NCBI GenBank assembly: GCA_963662525.1
Contig: OY759717.1
Span: forward strand, 3,286,001 to 3,350,000
Reading direction: 5' to 3'
DNA: 64,000 nt
Source of the DNA: CAZSDU01 sp963662525
GTDB lineage: Bacteria > Bacteroidota > Bacteroidia > Bacteroidales > FEN-979
Of this stretch, positions 1 to 6,808 are shown piece after piece. The translations under genes and the position numbers were made by a program. Within the stretch, counting starts at the first letter, position 1, and every line of letters begins with the position of its first letter. Below the pieces are notes generated by a model. That model made no database searches and had not been told where the DNA came from. It saw nothing but the letters and a program-made list of their open reading frames with translations.

Positions 1-1430
1 CTCCAGAAGATGAATTCATCAATGCCATTACCGCGGATGATCAGAAAATTTATTTCACCCGCAAAGACAGACCCTATAAAGATCTCCCTAACCATTCGCA
101 AATTTACGAGGAGAATTTTTATTGTGCCTCAAGAACCCAGGATTCACTGTGGAAACTGGCTGTGAATCTGGGCCCACCGATTAATACAAATGGAAATGAA
201 GGAGCATTGACCCTCTCCCCGGATGGACAATTCCTGTTCTTCGCCGCTTGCAATCGTCCCGATGGCTTTGGAAGCTGTGATATTTATTGGTCAAAAAAAT
301 CAGGGAATCATTGGTCTGAACCTGTCAATCTTGGAGAAGTAGTGAATGGAAACGGCTGGGATTCACAACCTTCTTTTTCTTCGGATGGAAAAACCTTATA
401 TTTTGCCAGTAAACGAGCTGGGGGAAAAGGCAGTTCCGATATTTGGAAAACAATACTTCAGCCGGATGGCGAATGGAGCCAGCCACAAAACCTGGGTGAT
501 TCCATTAATTCGGTGATGGAAGAACAAACTCCGTTTATACATCCGGATGACCAGACCCTATATTTTGCCTCCAGGGGATTTCCGGGAATGGGTGGACTTG
601 ATCTTTACTACTCCAGAAAATCTCCTGATGGACAATGGCGGAAATCCATTAATATTGGCTACCCGATAAATACTGCTTCGGATGAGTTAGCGCTTGTAGT
701 TAATGCCCAAGGAGATATTGCCTATATTTCATCGGATAAATTTGGAGGGAAAGGGAAACAGGATATTTATAGTTTCAGACTTTACCAGGAGGCTAGACCA
801 AATCCCGTTACATATTTTAAAGGAATTGTTTATAATAAAGAGACAAAGCAACGACTGGAGGCCCATTTTGAGTTGACCGACCTAAGCACTGGAACAACCG
901 TGGTTTGTTCTGATGCCGACCCCATCACCGGGGAGTTTTTCCTCATTCTCCCAACCCATAAGGAATATGCACTGAATGTTATCAAACCGGGTTTTCTGTT
1001 TTATTCTGATCATTTTTCACTGACAGGATATAATTCAGTCCTAAAACCATTTGAAAAAAATATCCCGCTACAGGAAATCAGGCTGGGAGAAACGGTAATT
1101 CTGAAAAACATCTTTTTTGATACCGATCAATATGTCCTTAAAGATGAATCTAAAACTGAGTTACATCGGCTAATCGATCTGCTTTTGAAAAACCCCCGCC
1201 TGCATATTGAAATTAGCGGACATACAGATAATGCTGGTACTCCTCAACACAATGATGAACTTTCCTTTAATAGAGCAAAAGCCGTTTTTAATTACCTGAT
1301 TGGTCATGGAATTGCCCAATCCAGGCTTTCCTATGCTGGTTATGGACTTTCAAAACCTATGGATACCAACGAAACAGAACAGGGAAGGGCTAATAACCGG
1401 CGTACGGAGTTTAAAATCACGGGAAATTAA
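1..1430 (+). CDS. OmpA family protein with PD40 beta-propeller repeats, 5' end outside window
   Basis: The reading frame is open from the first bases, so the start lies upstream; about 475 residues are visible. The N-terminal two thirds contain repeated blades of the PD40/WD40-like kind (pattern SPDG..LFF or S.DGKTLYFAS, then GG.DIY), seen at least five times. A short carboxypeptidase-like/Ig-like stretch follows, and the last ~110 residues are an OmpA C-terminal domain (FDTDQYVLKDES, then GHTDNAG, FNRAKAV and ANNRRTEF), which in this family binds peptidoglycan. Such proteins sit at the outer membrane, often in type IX secretion or envelope-anchoring contexts. The specific role here is not known. 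thrS begins 55 bases downstream with its own promoter box. Confidence 0.9.
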   Translation, partial: PEDEFINAITADDQKIYFTRKDRPYKDLPNHSQIYEENFYCASRTQDSLWKLAVNLGPPINTNGNEGALTLSPDGQFLFFAACNRPDGFGSCDIYWSKKSGNHWSEPVNLGEVVNGNGWDSQPSFSSDGKTLYFASKRAGGKGSSDIWKTILQPDGEWSQPQNLGDSINSVMEEQTPFIHPDDQTLYFASRGFPGMGGLDLYYSRKSPDGQWRKSINIGYPINTASDELALVVNAQGDIAYISSDKFGGKGKQDIYSFRLYQEARPNPVTYFKGIVYNKETKQRLEAHFELTDLSTGTTVVCSDADPITGEFFLILPTHKEYALNVIKPGFLFYSDHFSLTGYNSVLKPFEKNIPLQEIRLGETVILKNIFFDTDQYVLKDESKTELHRLIDLLLKNPRLHIEISGHTDNAGTPQHNDELSFNRAKAVFNYLIGHGIAQSRLSYAGYGLSKPMDTNETEQGRANNRRTEFKITGN

Positions 1431-1451
1431 AAGGTTTGAAAAAAAAAACCT

Positions 1452-1459
1452 TACCTTTG
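1452..1459 (+). promoter_or_regulatory. -7 promoter box (TACCTTTG) for the thrS operon
   Basis: This is an exact match to the Bacteroidota -7 consensus TAnnTTTG. It lies 26 bases before the thrS ATG and just after the stop of the OmpA-family gene. A TTG at 1436-1438 is only 13 bases upstream, shorter than the usual ~20, so the -33 element is not convincing. It is inferred to drive thrS-infC-rpmI-rplT. Confidence 0.6.
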
Positions 1460-1485
1460 CACCCCGAAAAAATCAGGGAATAATA

Positions 1486-2211
1486 ATGATCACAATTACT
1501 TTACCCGATAATTCAGTTCGTCAGTATCCGGAAGGAGTCAGCGGACTCGAAATTGCGAAAAGCATCAGTGAAGGACTGGCACGTAATGTAGTGGCGGCTA
1601 AGGTCAACGATGAAGTCTGGGATGCCACCCGGCCCATCATGACAGATTCAAAAATAAAATTGTTGACCCTGGATGATCCTTCAGGCAAATCAACCTTATG
1701 GCATTCCTCAGCCCACCTGATGGCAGAAGCGATTGAACTCCTTTATCCCGGTGTTAAATTCGGTATAGGCCCGGATATTGAAAATGGATTTTATTATGAT
1801 ATTGACTTTGGCTCCTATACTATTTCTTCTGATGATTTTCCCAAAATTGAACAGAAGATGCTCGATTTAGCCAGGGGAAAGCAGCAATTTATCCGTAAAG
1901 AAGTAGCCAAAGCTGAGGCTCTGGATTATTTTACTAAAAAGGGAGATGAGTACAAGTTAGAGTTGATCAGGGACCTTCAGGATGGACAGATCACTTTTTA
2001 TGAGTCCGGCCATTTTACGGATCTTTGCCGTGGACCTCATTTGCCAGATACCAGCTTGATCAAGGCGGTTAAATTGTTAAGTGTAGCCGGTGCATATTGG
2101 CGGGGAGATGAAACGAGAAAACAACTGACCCGCATTTACGGGATCACTTTTCCAAAGCAAAAAGAACTTCAGGATTATCTTTTATTTCTTGAGGAAGCTA
2201 AAAAAACGTGA
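1486..2211 (+). CDS. thrS: Threonine--tRNA ligase, N-terminal part (frame broken at 2200-2206)
   Basis: Threonyl-tRNA synthetase charges tRNA-Thr. This part holds the TGS domain (about residues 1-62) and the second, tRNA-editing domain with the HSSAHLMAEA motif and the GPDIENGFYYDID stretch. ATG 1486 is chosen because the family starts directly at the TGS domain (MITITLPD); a longer frame back to 1300 would overlap the OmpA-family gene. The frame reaches a TGA at 2209-2211 immediately after a run of seven A (2200-2206). With six A the protein would continue as KKRDHRKLGKELELF, a strongly conserved ThrS segment. The rest of the enzyme is encoded downstream from 2235, so this is one gene interrupted by a frameshift. 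Confidence 0.9.
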   Translation: MITITLPDNSVRQYPEGVSGLEIAKSISEGLARNVVAAKVNDEVWDATRPIMTDSKIKLLTLDDPSGKSTLWHSSAHLMAEAIELLYPGVKFGIGPDIENGFYYDIDFGSYTISSDDFPKIEQKMLDLARGKQQFIRKEVAKAEALDYFTKKGDEYKLELIRDLQDGQITFYESGHFTDLCRGPHLPDTSLIKAVKLLSVAGAYWRGDETRKQLTRIYGITFPKQKELQDYLLFLEEAKKT

Positions 2212-2258
2212 CCACCGCAAATTAGGAAAAGAACTTGAATTATTTACTTTTTCCCCAG
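2200..2258 (+). other. thrS: Double frameshift segment inside thrS
   Basis: Three successive frames encode one continuous ThrS. Frame 1 runs up to the A7 run at 2200-2206. Frame 2 carries RDHRKLGKELELFTFS (about 2207-2254). Frame 3 then carries QKVGLGLPLWLPRG. Each junction corresponds to one extra base at a homopolymer: A7 instead of A6, and TTTTTCCCC with one T or C too many. Base-call errors at homopolymers are the simplest reading. A true double mutation would inactivate an enzyme that is normally essential. Confidence 0.8.
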
Positions 2259-3428
2259 AAAGTAGGTCTGGGATTACCCTTGTGGCTTCCCCGGGGCGCT
2301 CAGTTGCGCGAACGCCTTGAGATGTTCCTGAAAAAGGTTCAGAAAAAAGCAGGTTACCAGCAGGTCATCTGTCCACACATTGGAAATGTGGAATTATATA
2401 AAACCTCGGGGCATTATCAGAAATACGGAGAAAGTTCTTTCCGCCCGATTTCTACTCCAGTTCCTGGCGAGGAATTCTTCCTGAAACCGATGAACTGTCC
2501 CCACCATTGCGAGATTTATAATGCTTCTCCGCATTCCTATCGGGATCTTCCCTTACGCATCGCTGAGTTCGGAACCGTATACCGGTATGAACAAAGCGGG
2601 GAACTCCACGGCCTTACGAGGGTAAGGGGATTTACCCAGGATGATGCGCACATTTTCTGTACCCCAGAGCAAGTGAAGGATGAATTCAAAGGGGTAATGG
2701 ATATTGTGATGTTAATTTTTAAGGCATTGAAATTCAATGACTTTATTGTTCAAATTTCCCTGCGCGATCCGAATAATAAAGAGAAGTACATTGGAAGCGA
2801 TGAAAATTGGGAAAAATCGGAGCGTGCCATCCTCGAAGTGGCAGAGGAAAGAGGATTGACTACCGTGATAGAATTGGGTGAAGCTGCTTTCTATGGTCCT
2901 AAAATGGACTTCATGGTAAAAGATGCATTGGGCAGGAAATGGCAATTGGGAACCATTCAGGTTGATTATAATCTTCCGGAACGGTTTGAATTGGAATACA
3001 TTGGCAGTGATAATCAAAAACATCGTCCGGTCATGATTCACCGGGCTCCCTTTGGCTCCATGGAACGATTTGTGGCTGTTTTACTTGAACATACTGCCGG
3101 AAATTTCCCCTTATGGCTTACTCCTGATCAGGTTATCATCCTGCCAATCAGTGAGAAATTTATTGATTACTCGAAAAAAGTTTGCCAATTGCTAAATAAT
3201 TCCGATATTCGCACCCAAATTGACGAGCGGAACGAAAAGACAGGCAAGAAGATACGGGATGCCGAATTAATGAAGGTTCCATTTATGCTTATTGTCGGAG
3301 AAAGGGAAGAGAACGAAGGAACAGTTTCTGTGCGTAAACATGGGGCAGGAGATCTGGGTTCAAAAAAAATAGATGAGTTTATCGTTGATATTGCCCGGGA
3401 AGTACAATGCGAACTGGGAGATATATAA
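2235..3428 (+). CDS. thrS: Threonine--tRNA ligase, catalytic and anticodon-binding part
   Basis: This is the C-terminal ~395 residues of ThrS: the class II catalytic core with zinc-ligand motif MNCPHHCEIY, motif 2 around RYEQSGELHGLTRVRGF, motif 3 around HRAPFGSMERF, and the anticodon-binding domain beginning near VIILPISEKF. The true N-terminus is not at 2235: that TTG lies in the middle of the enzyme, and the frame should be joined to 1486-2211 through the frame-2 segment at 2207-2254. Joined length would be about 646 residues, normal for ThrS. Every motif needed for aminoacylation is intact on this side. infC follows after 33 bases. Confidence 0.9.
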   Translation: MNYLLFPQKVGLGLPLWLPRGAQLRERLEMFLKKVQKKAGYQQVICPHIGNVELYKTSGHYQKYGESSFRPISTPVPGEEFFLKPMNCPHHCEIYNASPHSYRDLPLRIAEFGTVYRYEQSGELHGLTRVRGFTQDDAHIFCTPEQVKDEFKGVMDIVMLIFKALKFNDFIVQISLRDPNNKEKYIGSDENWEKSERAILEVAEERGLTTVIELGEAAFYGPKMDFMVKDALGRKWQLGTIQVDYNLPERFELEYIGSDNQKHRPVMIHRAPFGSMERFVAVLLEHTAGNFPLWLTPDQVIILPISEKFIDYSKKVCQLLNNSDIRTQIDERNEKTGKKIRDAELMKVPFMLIVGEREENEGTVSVRKHGAGDLGSKKIDEFIVDIAREVQCELGDI

Positions 3429-3448
3429 TATAAGTATTCATTAATTAT

Positions 3449-3454
3449 AGGAGG
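3449..3454 (+). promoter_or_regulatory. Strong Shine-Dalgarno (AGGAGG) that fixes the infC start at AUA
   Basis: AGGAGG lies exactly 7 bases before an ATA codon at 3462-3464. No ATG, GTG or TTG is available in frame until GTG 3555, which lies inside the conserved IF3 N-domain. A perfect Shine-Dalgarno is unusual in Bacteroidota and supports initiation at this non-canonical codon. Confidence 0.7.
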
Positions 3455-3461
3455 ATATAAC

Positions 3462-4016
3462 ATAGTTACTCAATTTAACGGCCCGAGAAGATTCACTAAA
3501 CCTGGCAAAAAAGAAGAACCATATAATATCAATGAATATATAAAATCACCTGTTGTGCGTGTTGTAGGTGAGAATATAACACCGGGTATTTACAATATCA
3601 GGGAAGCTCTGATATTGTCTGAAAATCTCGGTCTTGACCTGGTCGAAATATCTCCAACTGCTAACCCGCCGGTATGTAAAGTGATCGATTATAAAAAATT
3701 TCTTTACGAACTGAAGAAGAAACAGAAAGAGATGAAAGCCAAAACGGCTAAAATCATTGTAAAAGAAATCAGGCTGGGGCCAAATACCGATGATCATGAT
3801 TTCAATTTTAAAATGAATCATGCGATAAAATTTCTGAAAGATGGAGCCAAGGTGAAGGTGGATGTTTTTTTTAAAGGCCGTTCCATCATTTATAAGGAAC
3901 AGGGTGAATTAATCCTTCTGAAATTTGCCCAAGGCCTTGTCGATGTTGGAAAAATCGAACAATTGCCGCGGCTAGAAGGAAAGAGAATGATTATGATTAT
4001 CGCACCCAAAAAATAA
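3462..4016 (+). CDS. infC: Translation initiation factor IF-3, probable AUA start
   Basis: IF-3 binds the 30S subunit, monitors start-codon and initiator tRNA pairing and prevents premature 50S joining. From ATA 3462 the product is 184 residues, the normal IF-3 size. The N-domain begins near KKEEPYNINEYI and continues through VVGENITPGIYN and REALILSENLGLDLVEISP; the linker and C-domain follow (KEIRLGPNTDDHDF, then KVDVFFKGRS). Starting at GTG 3555 would delete the first ~31 residues, including the conserved YNINEYI. IF-3 genes elsewhere use rare start codons (AUU in E. coli) so that IF-3 represses its own translation; the AUA here suggests the same control. It lies between thrS and rpmI in the conserved operon. 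Confidence 0.88.
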   Translation: MVTQFNGPRRFTKPGKKEEPYNINEYIKSPVVRVVGENITPGIYNIREALILSENLGLDLVEISPTANPPVCKVIDYKKFLYELKKKQKEMKAKTAKIIVKEIRLGPNTDDHDFNFKMNHAIKFLKDGAKVKVDVFFKGRSIIYKEQGELILLKFAQGLVDVGKIEQLPRLEGKRMIMIIAPKK

Positions 4017-4017
4017 T

Positions 4018-4049
4018 TCAATAACTCAATATTTCAATAATTCAATAAA
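4018..4049 (+). repeat. Four tandem 8-base repeats (TCAATAnn)
   Basis: TCAATA occurs at 4018, 4026, 4034 and 4042 with an exact 8-base period, filling the infC-rpmI gap up to the rpmI ribosome binding region (AAAGGTG near 4050). The copies differ only in the last two bases (AC, TT, AT, AA). The function is not known; it may be slippage-prone or an unstructured A/T-rich enhancer of rpmI translation. Confidence 0.7.
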
Positions 4050-4057
4050 AAGGTGAC

Positions 4058-4252
4058 ATGCCAAAAATGAAAACAAAATCCGGCGCCAAGAAAAGATTTG
4101 AGCTGACGGGTACCGGTAAAGTGAAGCGCAAACATGCTTACAAAAGCCATATTCTGACAAAGAAATCAACCAAACGGAAAAGGAATCTTACTTATTCCAC
4201 CACTGTTGATAAAGCAGATCAGGCAAATGTAAAAGAAATGCTTCAGGGTTAA
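4058..4252 (+). CDS. rpmI: 50S ribosomal protein L35
   Basis: A 64-residue, very basic protein with the L35 signature MPKMKTKSGAKKRF at the N-terminus and KSHILTKKSTKRKRNL in the middle. It is a structural component of the large ribosomal subunit. It follows infC by 41 bases filled with an 8-base repeat and precedes rplT by 77 bases that can fold into a hairpin. Length and order match the family. A likely Shine-Dalgarno (AAGGTG) lies a few bases before the ATG. Confidence 0.97.
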   Translation: MPKMKTKSGAKKRFELTGTGKVKRKHAYKSHILTKKSTKRKRNLTYSTTVDKADQANVKEMLQG

Positions 4253-4270
4253 TTCATTCATTGTTTAACT

Positions 4271-4314
4271 TACTTGCAGCTCCATAAGTTCCCGGAAATC
4301 GGGACGCTCAAGTA
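4271..4314 (+). promoter_or_regulatory. Candidate ribosomal-protein leader hairpin before rplT
   Basis: Outer stem TACTTG (4271-4276) plus AGC (4278-4280) pairs with GCTCAAGTA (4306-4314), leaving a bulged C at 4277. An internal loop of nine bases against one follows, then an inner stem TCCCG/CGGGA (4290-4294 with 4300-4304) closing a GAAAT loop. It is followed by A-rich sequence and the rplT ATG, so it is not a terminator. L20 represses this operon in other bacteria by binding an RNA that mimics its rRNA site; that role here is inference. Confidence 0.45.
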
Positions 4315-4329
4315 AAAAAAATTAAAATT

Positions 4330-4677
4330 ATGCCAAGATCAGTAAATGCTGTTGCTTCAAGAGAGCGCAGGAAAAAAATTCTAAAAAGGGCCAAAGGCCA
4401 GTTCGGTAGAAGGAAGAATGTCCTCACCGTTGCAAAAAACTCCGTTGAAAAGGGACTGACTTATGCCTACCGTGACCGCCGTACGAAGAAAAGAAACTTT
4501 CGTGGATTATGGATAACCCGCATTAATGCTGGTGTTCGCGAACATGGATTATCTTACTCAGTATTCATGGGCAAATTAGCCGAAAATAATATAACCTTAA
4601 ACCGGAAAACATTGGCCGACCTGGCAATGAACCATCCGGAGGCCTTTAAGGCCATTATCATAGAGATCAACAAATAA
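4330..4677 (+). CDS. rplT: 50S ribosomal protein L20
   Basis: A 115-residue basic protein that binds 23S rRNA early in large-subunit assembly. The family pattern is complete: MPRSVNAVASRERRKKIL, then RAKGQFGRRKNV, YAYRDRRTKKRNFR, WITRINAGVREHGLSYS. It is the last gene of the thrS-infC-rpmI-rplT operon and is followed by a strong intrinsic terminator. A 44-base hairpin lies just upstream of its start and may be the site of autoregulation. Confidence 0.97.
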   Translation: MPRSVNAVASRERRKKILKRAKGQFGRRKNVLTVAKNSVEKGLTYAYRDRRTKKRNFRGLWITRINAGVREHGLSYSVFMGKLAENNITLNRKTLADLAMNHPEAFKAIIIEINK

Positions 4678-4684
4678 ATACTTA

Positions 4685-4713
4685 AGGCTGTCGGATCGAT
4701 AGCCTTTTTTTTT
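4685..4713 (+). terminator. Intrinsic terminator after rplT
   Basis: AGGCTGTC (4685-4692) pairs with GATAGCCT (4698-4705) across a GGATC loop, with one G-U pair, followed by a run of T. It ends the thrS-infC-rpmI-rplT transcript and overlaps the stop codon of the convergent gene on the other strand. Confidence 0.85.
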
Positions 4714-6106
4714 ATTTCTGATTTTGAATCTTTGTATAATTCTCCAGGAAAGGAAGCACTTGCTCAGCGCTGAGCCGCTTGGCAATGATCTCTTTCCGCT
4801 CATTCAGTATGTAAATTACCGGGGTTGAAATAATATCATATTGCTCATGATAATCGCCCGTAAGGGTACGCGGGCCATTGACATTGATCCAGTTCATGTT
4901 TTTCTTCCTGATCGCATTTTTCCATTTGGTTAAAGAAGTATCGGAACATACAGCAAATAGCTCCAGACCGTATTGGGCTTTATTCTCATTATACAATTCC
5001 CTGAGTTTCGGTATCTCCTGCTCGCAATGACCACAATCTGGATCCCAGAATAATAGAATTAAGTATTTTGCTCTAATATTGGCCATGGAAACAAGTTGAT
5101 TGCTGGTGTCCTGCATGATCATATTGGGGGACTGATGTCCAATCAAAATCGGGCGGAGACGATTGGCCTTTTTAATGATGTTCTCAAGCATAGTCTGATT
5201 TAACCAAGTGACTTCTCCTGTGATATAATATTTATCCACAAGATCAACAAATATCTTGTCAAAACCCATGATCTCAGAACTCTCGTAGTGGTATATCACA
5301 AACCCGATGATGTATCTGAATATTTCCTGGTTATGCTTTGATTTAATTATCATTGAATCTATGCACTGAATTATTGTATCCGGTTGCTGAATCAGTACCT
5401 GGTCAAAATATTTTTTAAGTTTATTATAAAAGACGGGTGTCCTTAATAAACGATCATCACTGAAATCAGTTCCGTCCCAAAAATGCATCTTGTATTCCTG
5501 GTAGGAAAAAGTTGTATCATTTTTGAAATCAGGCTCTTTCATGGCATTGATCAGAAATGCCAGAAATGAGGAGGGATATTTTTTTACAAGTTCCAGCTTG
5601 TATTCAATCATGGCTTTGGTGATTGCCTTGATTCTGGCAGAAATAGCCGCTGATGAGTCGTGCAGGTCCTGAAAGCTTTTTAATCTGTTTTGCAGGGATT
5701 GTATCAGGTCGAACTGCTGCTTATTGTATCGGAGATACTCATAAAATAGTTTGTTCTCTGGAGATGAAAGAATTGTCATCTTTTCCATGGGATAAGCCCG
5801 ATCTGTTTCAATCCGGAATTTTTTATCGTTGTTGATGATGAAATCAAAATAATTTTTATCATTAATAACCAGGATATAAATTCCTTTCGGAAGATCTGCC
5901 CCTGCTTTAAAAATACAGCGTCCGGCTGCATCTACCTGAAGGGTATCCCTGATATAAGTTCCATTGCCATAATAATTAGCAATTAAGCAGGTAGTATCGG
6001 ATAAACCCCTAATCCGGAAATTTACCTGATACCCATCCTGGGCTGATATAATAAATGAAGATAAAAGCAGAACAAATGACAGTGTTAATCGGGCAGATTT
6101 TATCAT
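4712..6106 (-). CDS. Exported TlpA-like thioredoxin-fold protein
   Basis: 464 residues with a signal peptide (hydrophobic core LSFVLLLSSFIISAQ, cleavage near residue 22). Residues ~25-110 resemble the DUF4369-type beta domain often found before Bacteroidota thioredoxins, the middle is helical, and the last ~140 residues are a TlpA/AhpC-type thioredoxin fold. The redox pair is CGHC in DPDCGHCEQE (near residue 360), and the cis-proline loop is in ISTPVIYIL. It is expected to act in the periplasm as a disulfide reductase. It is the last of three minus-strand genes (DUF4301, SanA-like, this one) separated by 9 bases each. The substrate is unknown. Confidence 0.85.
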   Translation of the reverse strand: MIKSARLTLSFVLLLSSFIISAQDGYQVNFRIRGLSDTTCLIANYYGNGTYIRDTLQVDAAGRCIFKAGADLPKGIYILVINDKNYFDFIINNDKKFRIETDRAYPMEKMTILSSPENKLFYEYLRYNKQQFDLIQSLQNRLKSFQDLHDSSAAISARIKAITKAMIEYKLELVKKYPSSFLAFLINAMKEPDFKNDTTFSYQEYKMHFWDGTDFSDDRLLRTPVFYNKLKKYFDQVLIQQPDTIIQCIDSMIIKSKHNQEIFRYIIGFVIYHYESSEIMGFDKIFVDLVDKYYITGEVTWLNQTMLENIIKKANRLRPILIGHQSPNMIMQDTSNQLVSMANIRAKYLILLFWDPDCGHCEQEIPKLRELYNENKAQYGLELFAVCSDTSLTKWKNAIRKKNMNWINVNGPRTLTGDYHEQYDIISTPVIYILNERKEIIAKRLSAEQVLPFLENYTKIQNQK

Positions 6107-6115
6107 AGAAATATT

Positions 6116-6799
6116 TCATTTTGTATTTACAGGCTTGGTATAAGGCCGGAAGAAAAATTTTACGTAGAAGTATCCAATGGCTTCATTCATGGTTTCACGG
6201 AAACCTTTACTCGACTTCCACCAGTCTCCTGGACCATAATAAAAATTTTTCAGGGATATGATCCCGACCCTTATGGTATCCCCTAAGGCTTCCTGGAACA
6301 TTTTCCGGCTCCTGGCACCATGAACACTCATGGTCATAAGGTTGATTGACTTTACATCAGGACGGTTTTTACTTAGCCATGATTTTAATTCAAGCGCAGA
6401 ATTATAGGTGCGATCATTCCGTATCTCCTTGGTTCCTACCATTACAAGTTTGGTAGAATCAAAGCCTAATTTCAGAAGCGAAGCGCCGGCAAGTATGGCA
6501 GTATTATTATATTCAACAAGTAGATGTCCCCATTCCAGCGGCGTCCCGGTGGTGATTAAGAGTTGGTAATGATAATCATTGAATTCCTTGATGGCTGTTT
6601 CCATAACATCATCACTGATAAAGCCTTCCAGGACGAGAATATCCGTTTTTTCACGCTCAACTGGAGCAAGAATTTTATATAAGTTGGCAAAAAACAAAAT
6701 ATTGAGTAATAAAAAAATAGTCAGCAACAATAACCAGCCCCAGCGGGTTAATCCCCAGCGCTCCTTTTTACTGATAAGATGATAATTTTTCTTTTCCAT
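6116..6799 (-). CDS. Membrane-anchored SanA/YdcF (DUF218-like) family protein
   Basis: 227 residues. A single N-terminal membrane segment (about residues 19-42, WGWLLLLTIFLLLNILFF) is followed by a soluble Rossmann-like domain with DILVLEGF, LLITTGTPLEWG, VGTKEIRNDRTYNSALEL and LMTMSVHGARSRKMFQ, matching the pattern of the ElyC/SanA/YdcF family. Members are linked to envelope integrity, but no reaction is firmly established. It lies 9 bases from both neighbours and is probably co-transcribed with the DUF4301 and TlpA-like genes. The domain assignment is moderately sure; the role is unknown. Confidence 0.7.
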   Translation of the reverse strand: MEKKNYHLISKKERWGLTRWGWLLLLTIFLLLNILFFANLYKILAPVEREKTDILVLEGFISDDVMETAIKEFNDYHYQLLITTGTPLEWGHLLVEYNNTAILAGASLLKLGFDSTKLVMVGTKEIRNDRTYNSALELKSWLSKNRPDVKSINLMTMSVHGARSRKMFQEALGDTIRVGIISLKNFYYGPGDWWKSSKGFRETMNEAIGYFYVKFFFRPYTKPVNTK

Positions 6800-6808
6800 G
6801 GAAAACGA

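Noticed and set aside
1300..1485. Longer frame for thrS beginning at 1300
   Set aside because: It overlaps the OmpA-domain gene by 130 bases, adds non-conserved residues before the TGS domain and starts upstream of the promoter box; ATG 1486 fits the family.
2200..2258. Programmed frameshifting in thrS
   Set aside because: It would need two successive +1 shifts within 50 bases without a recognisable stimulator; homopolymer miscalls explain both more simply.
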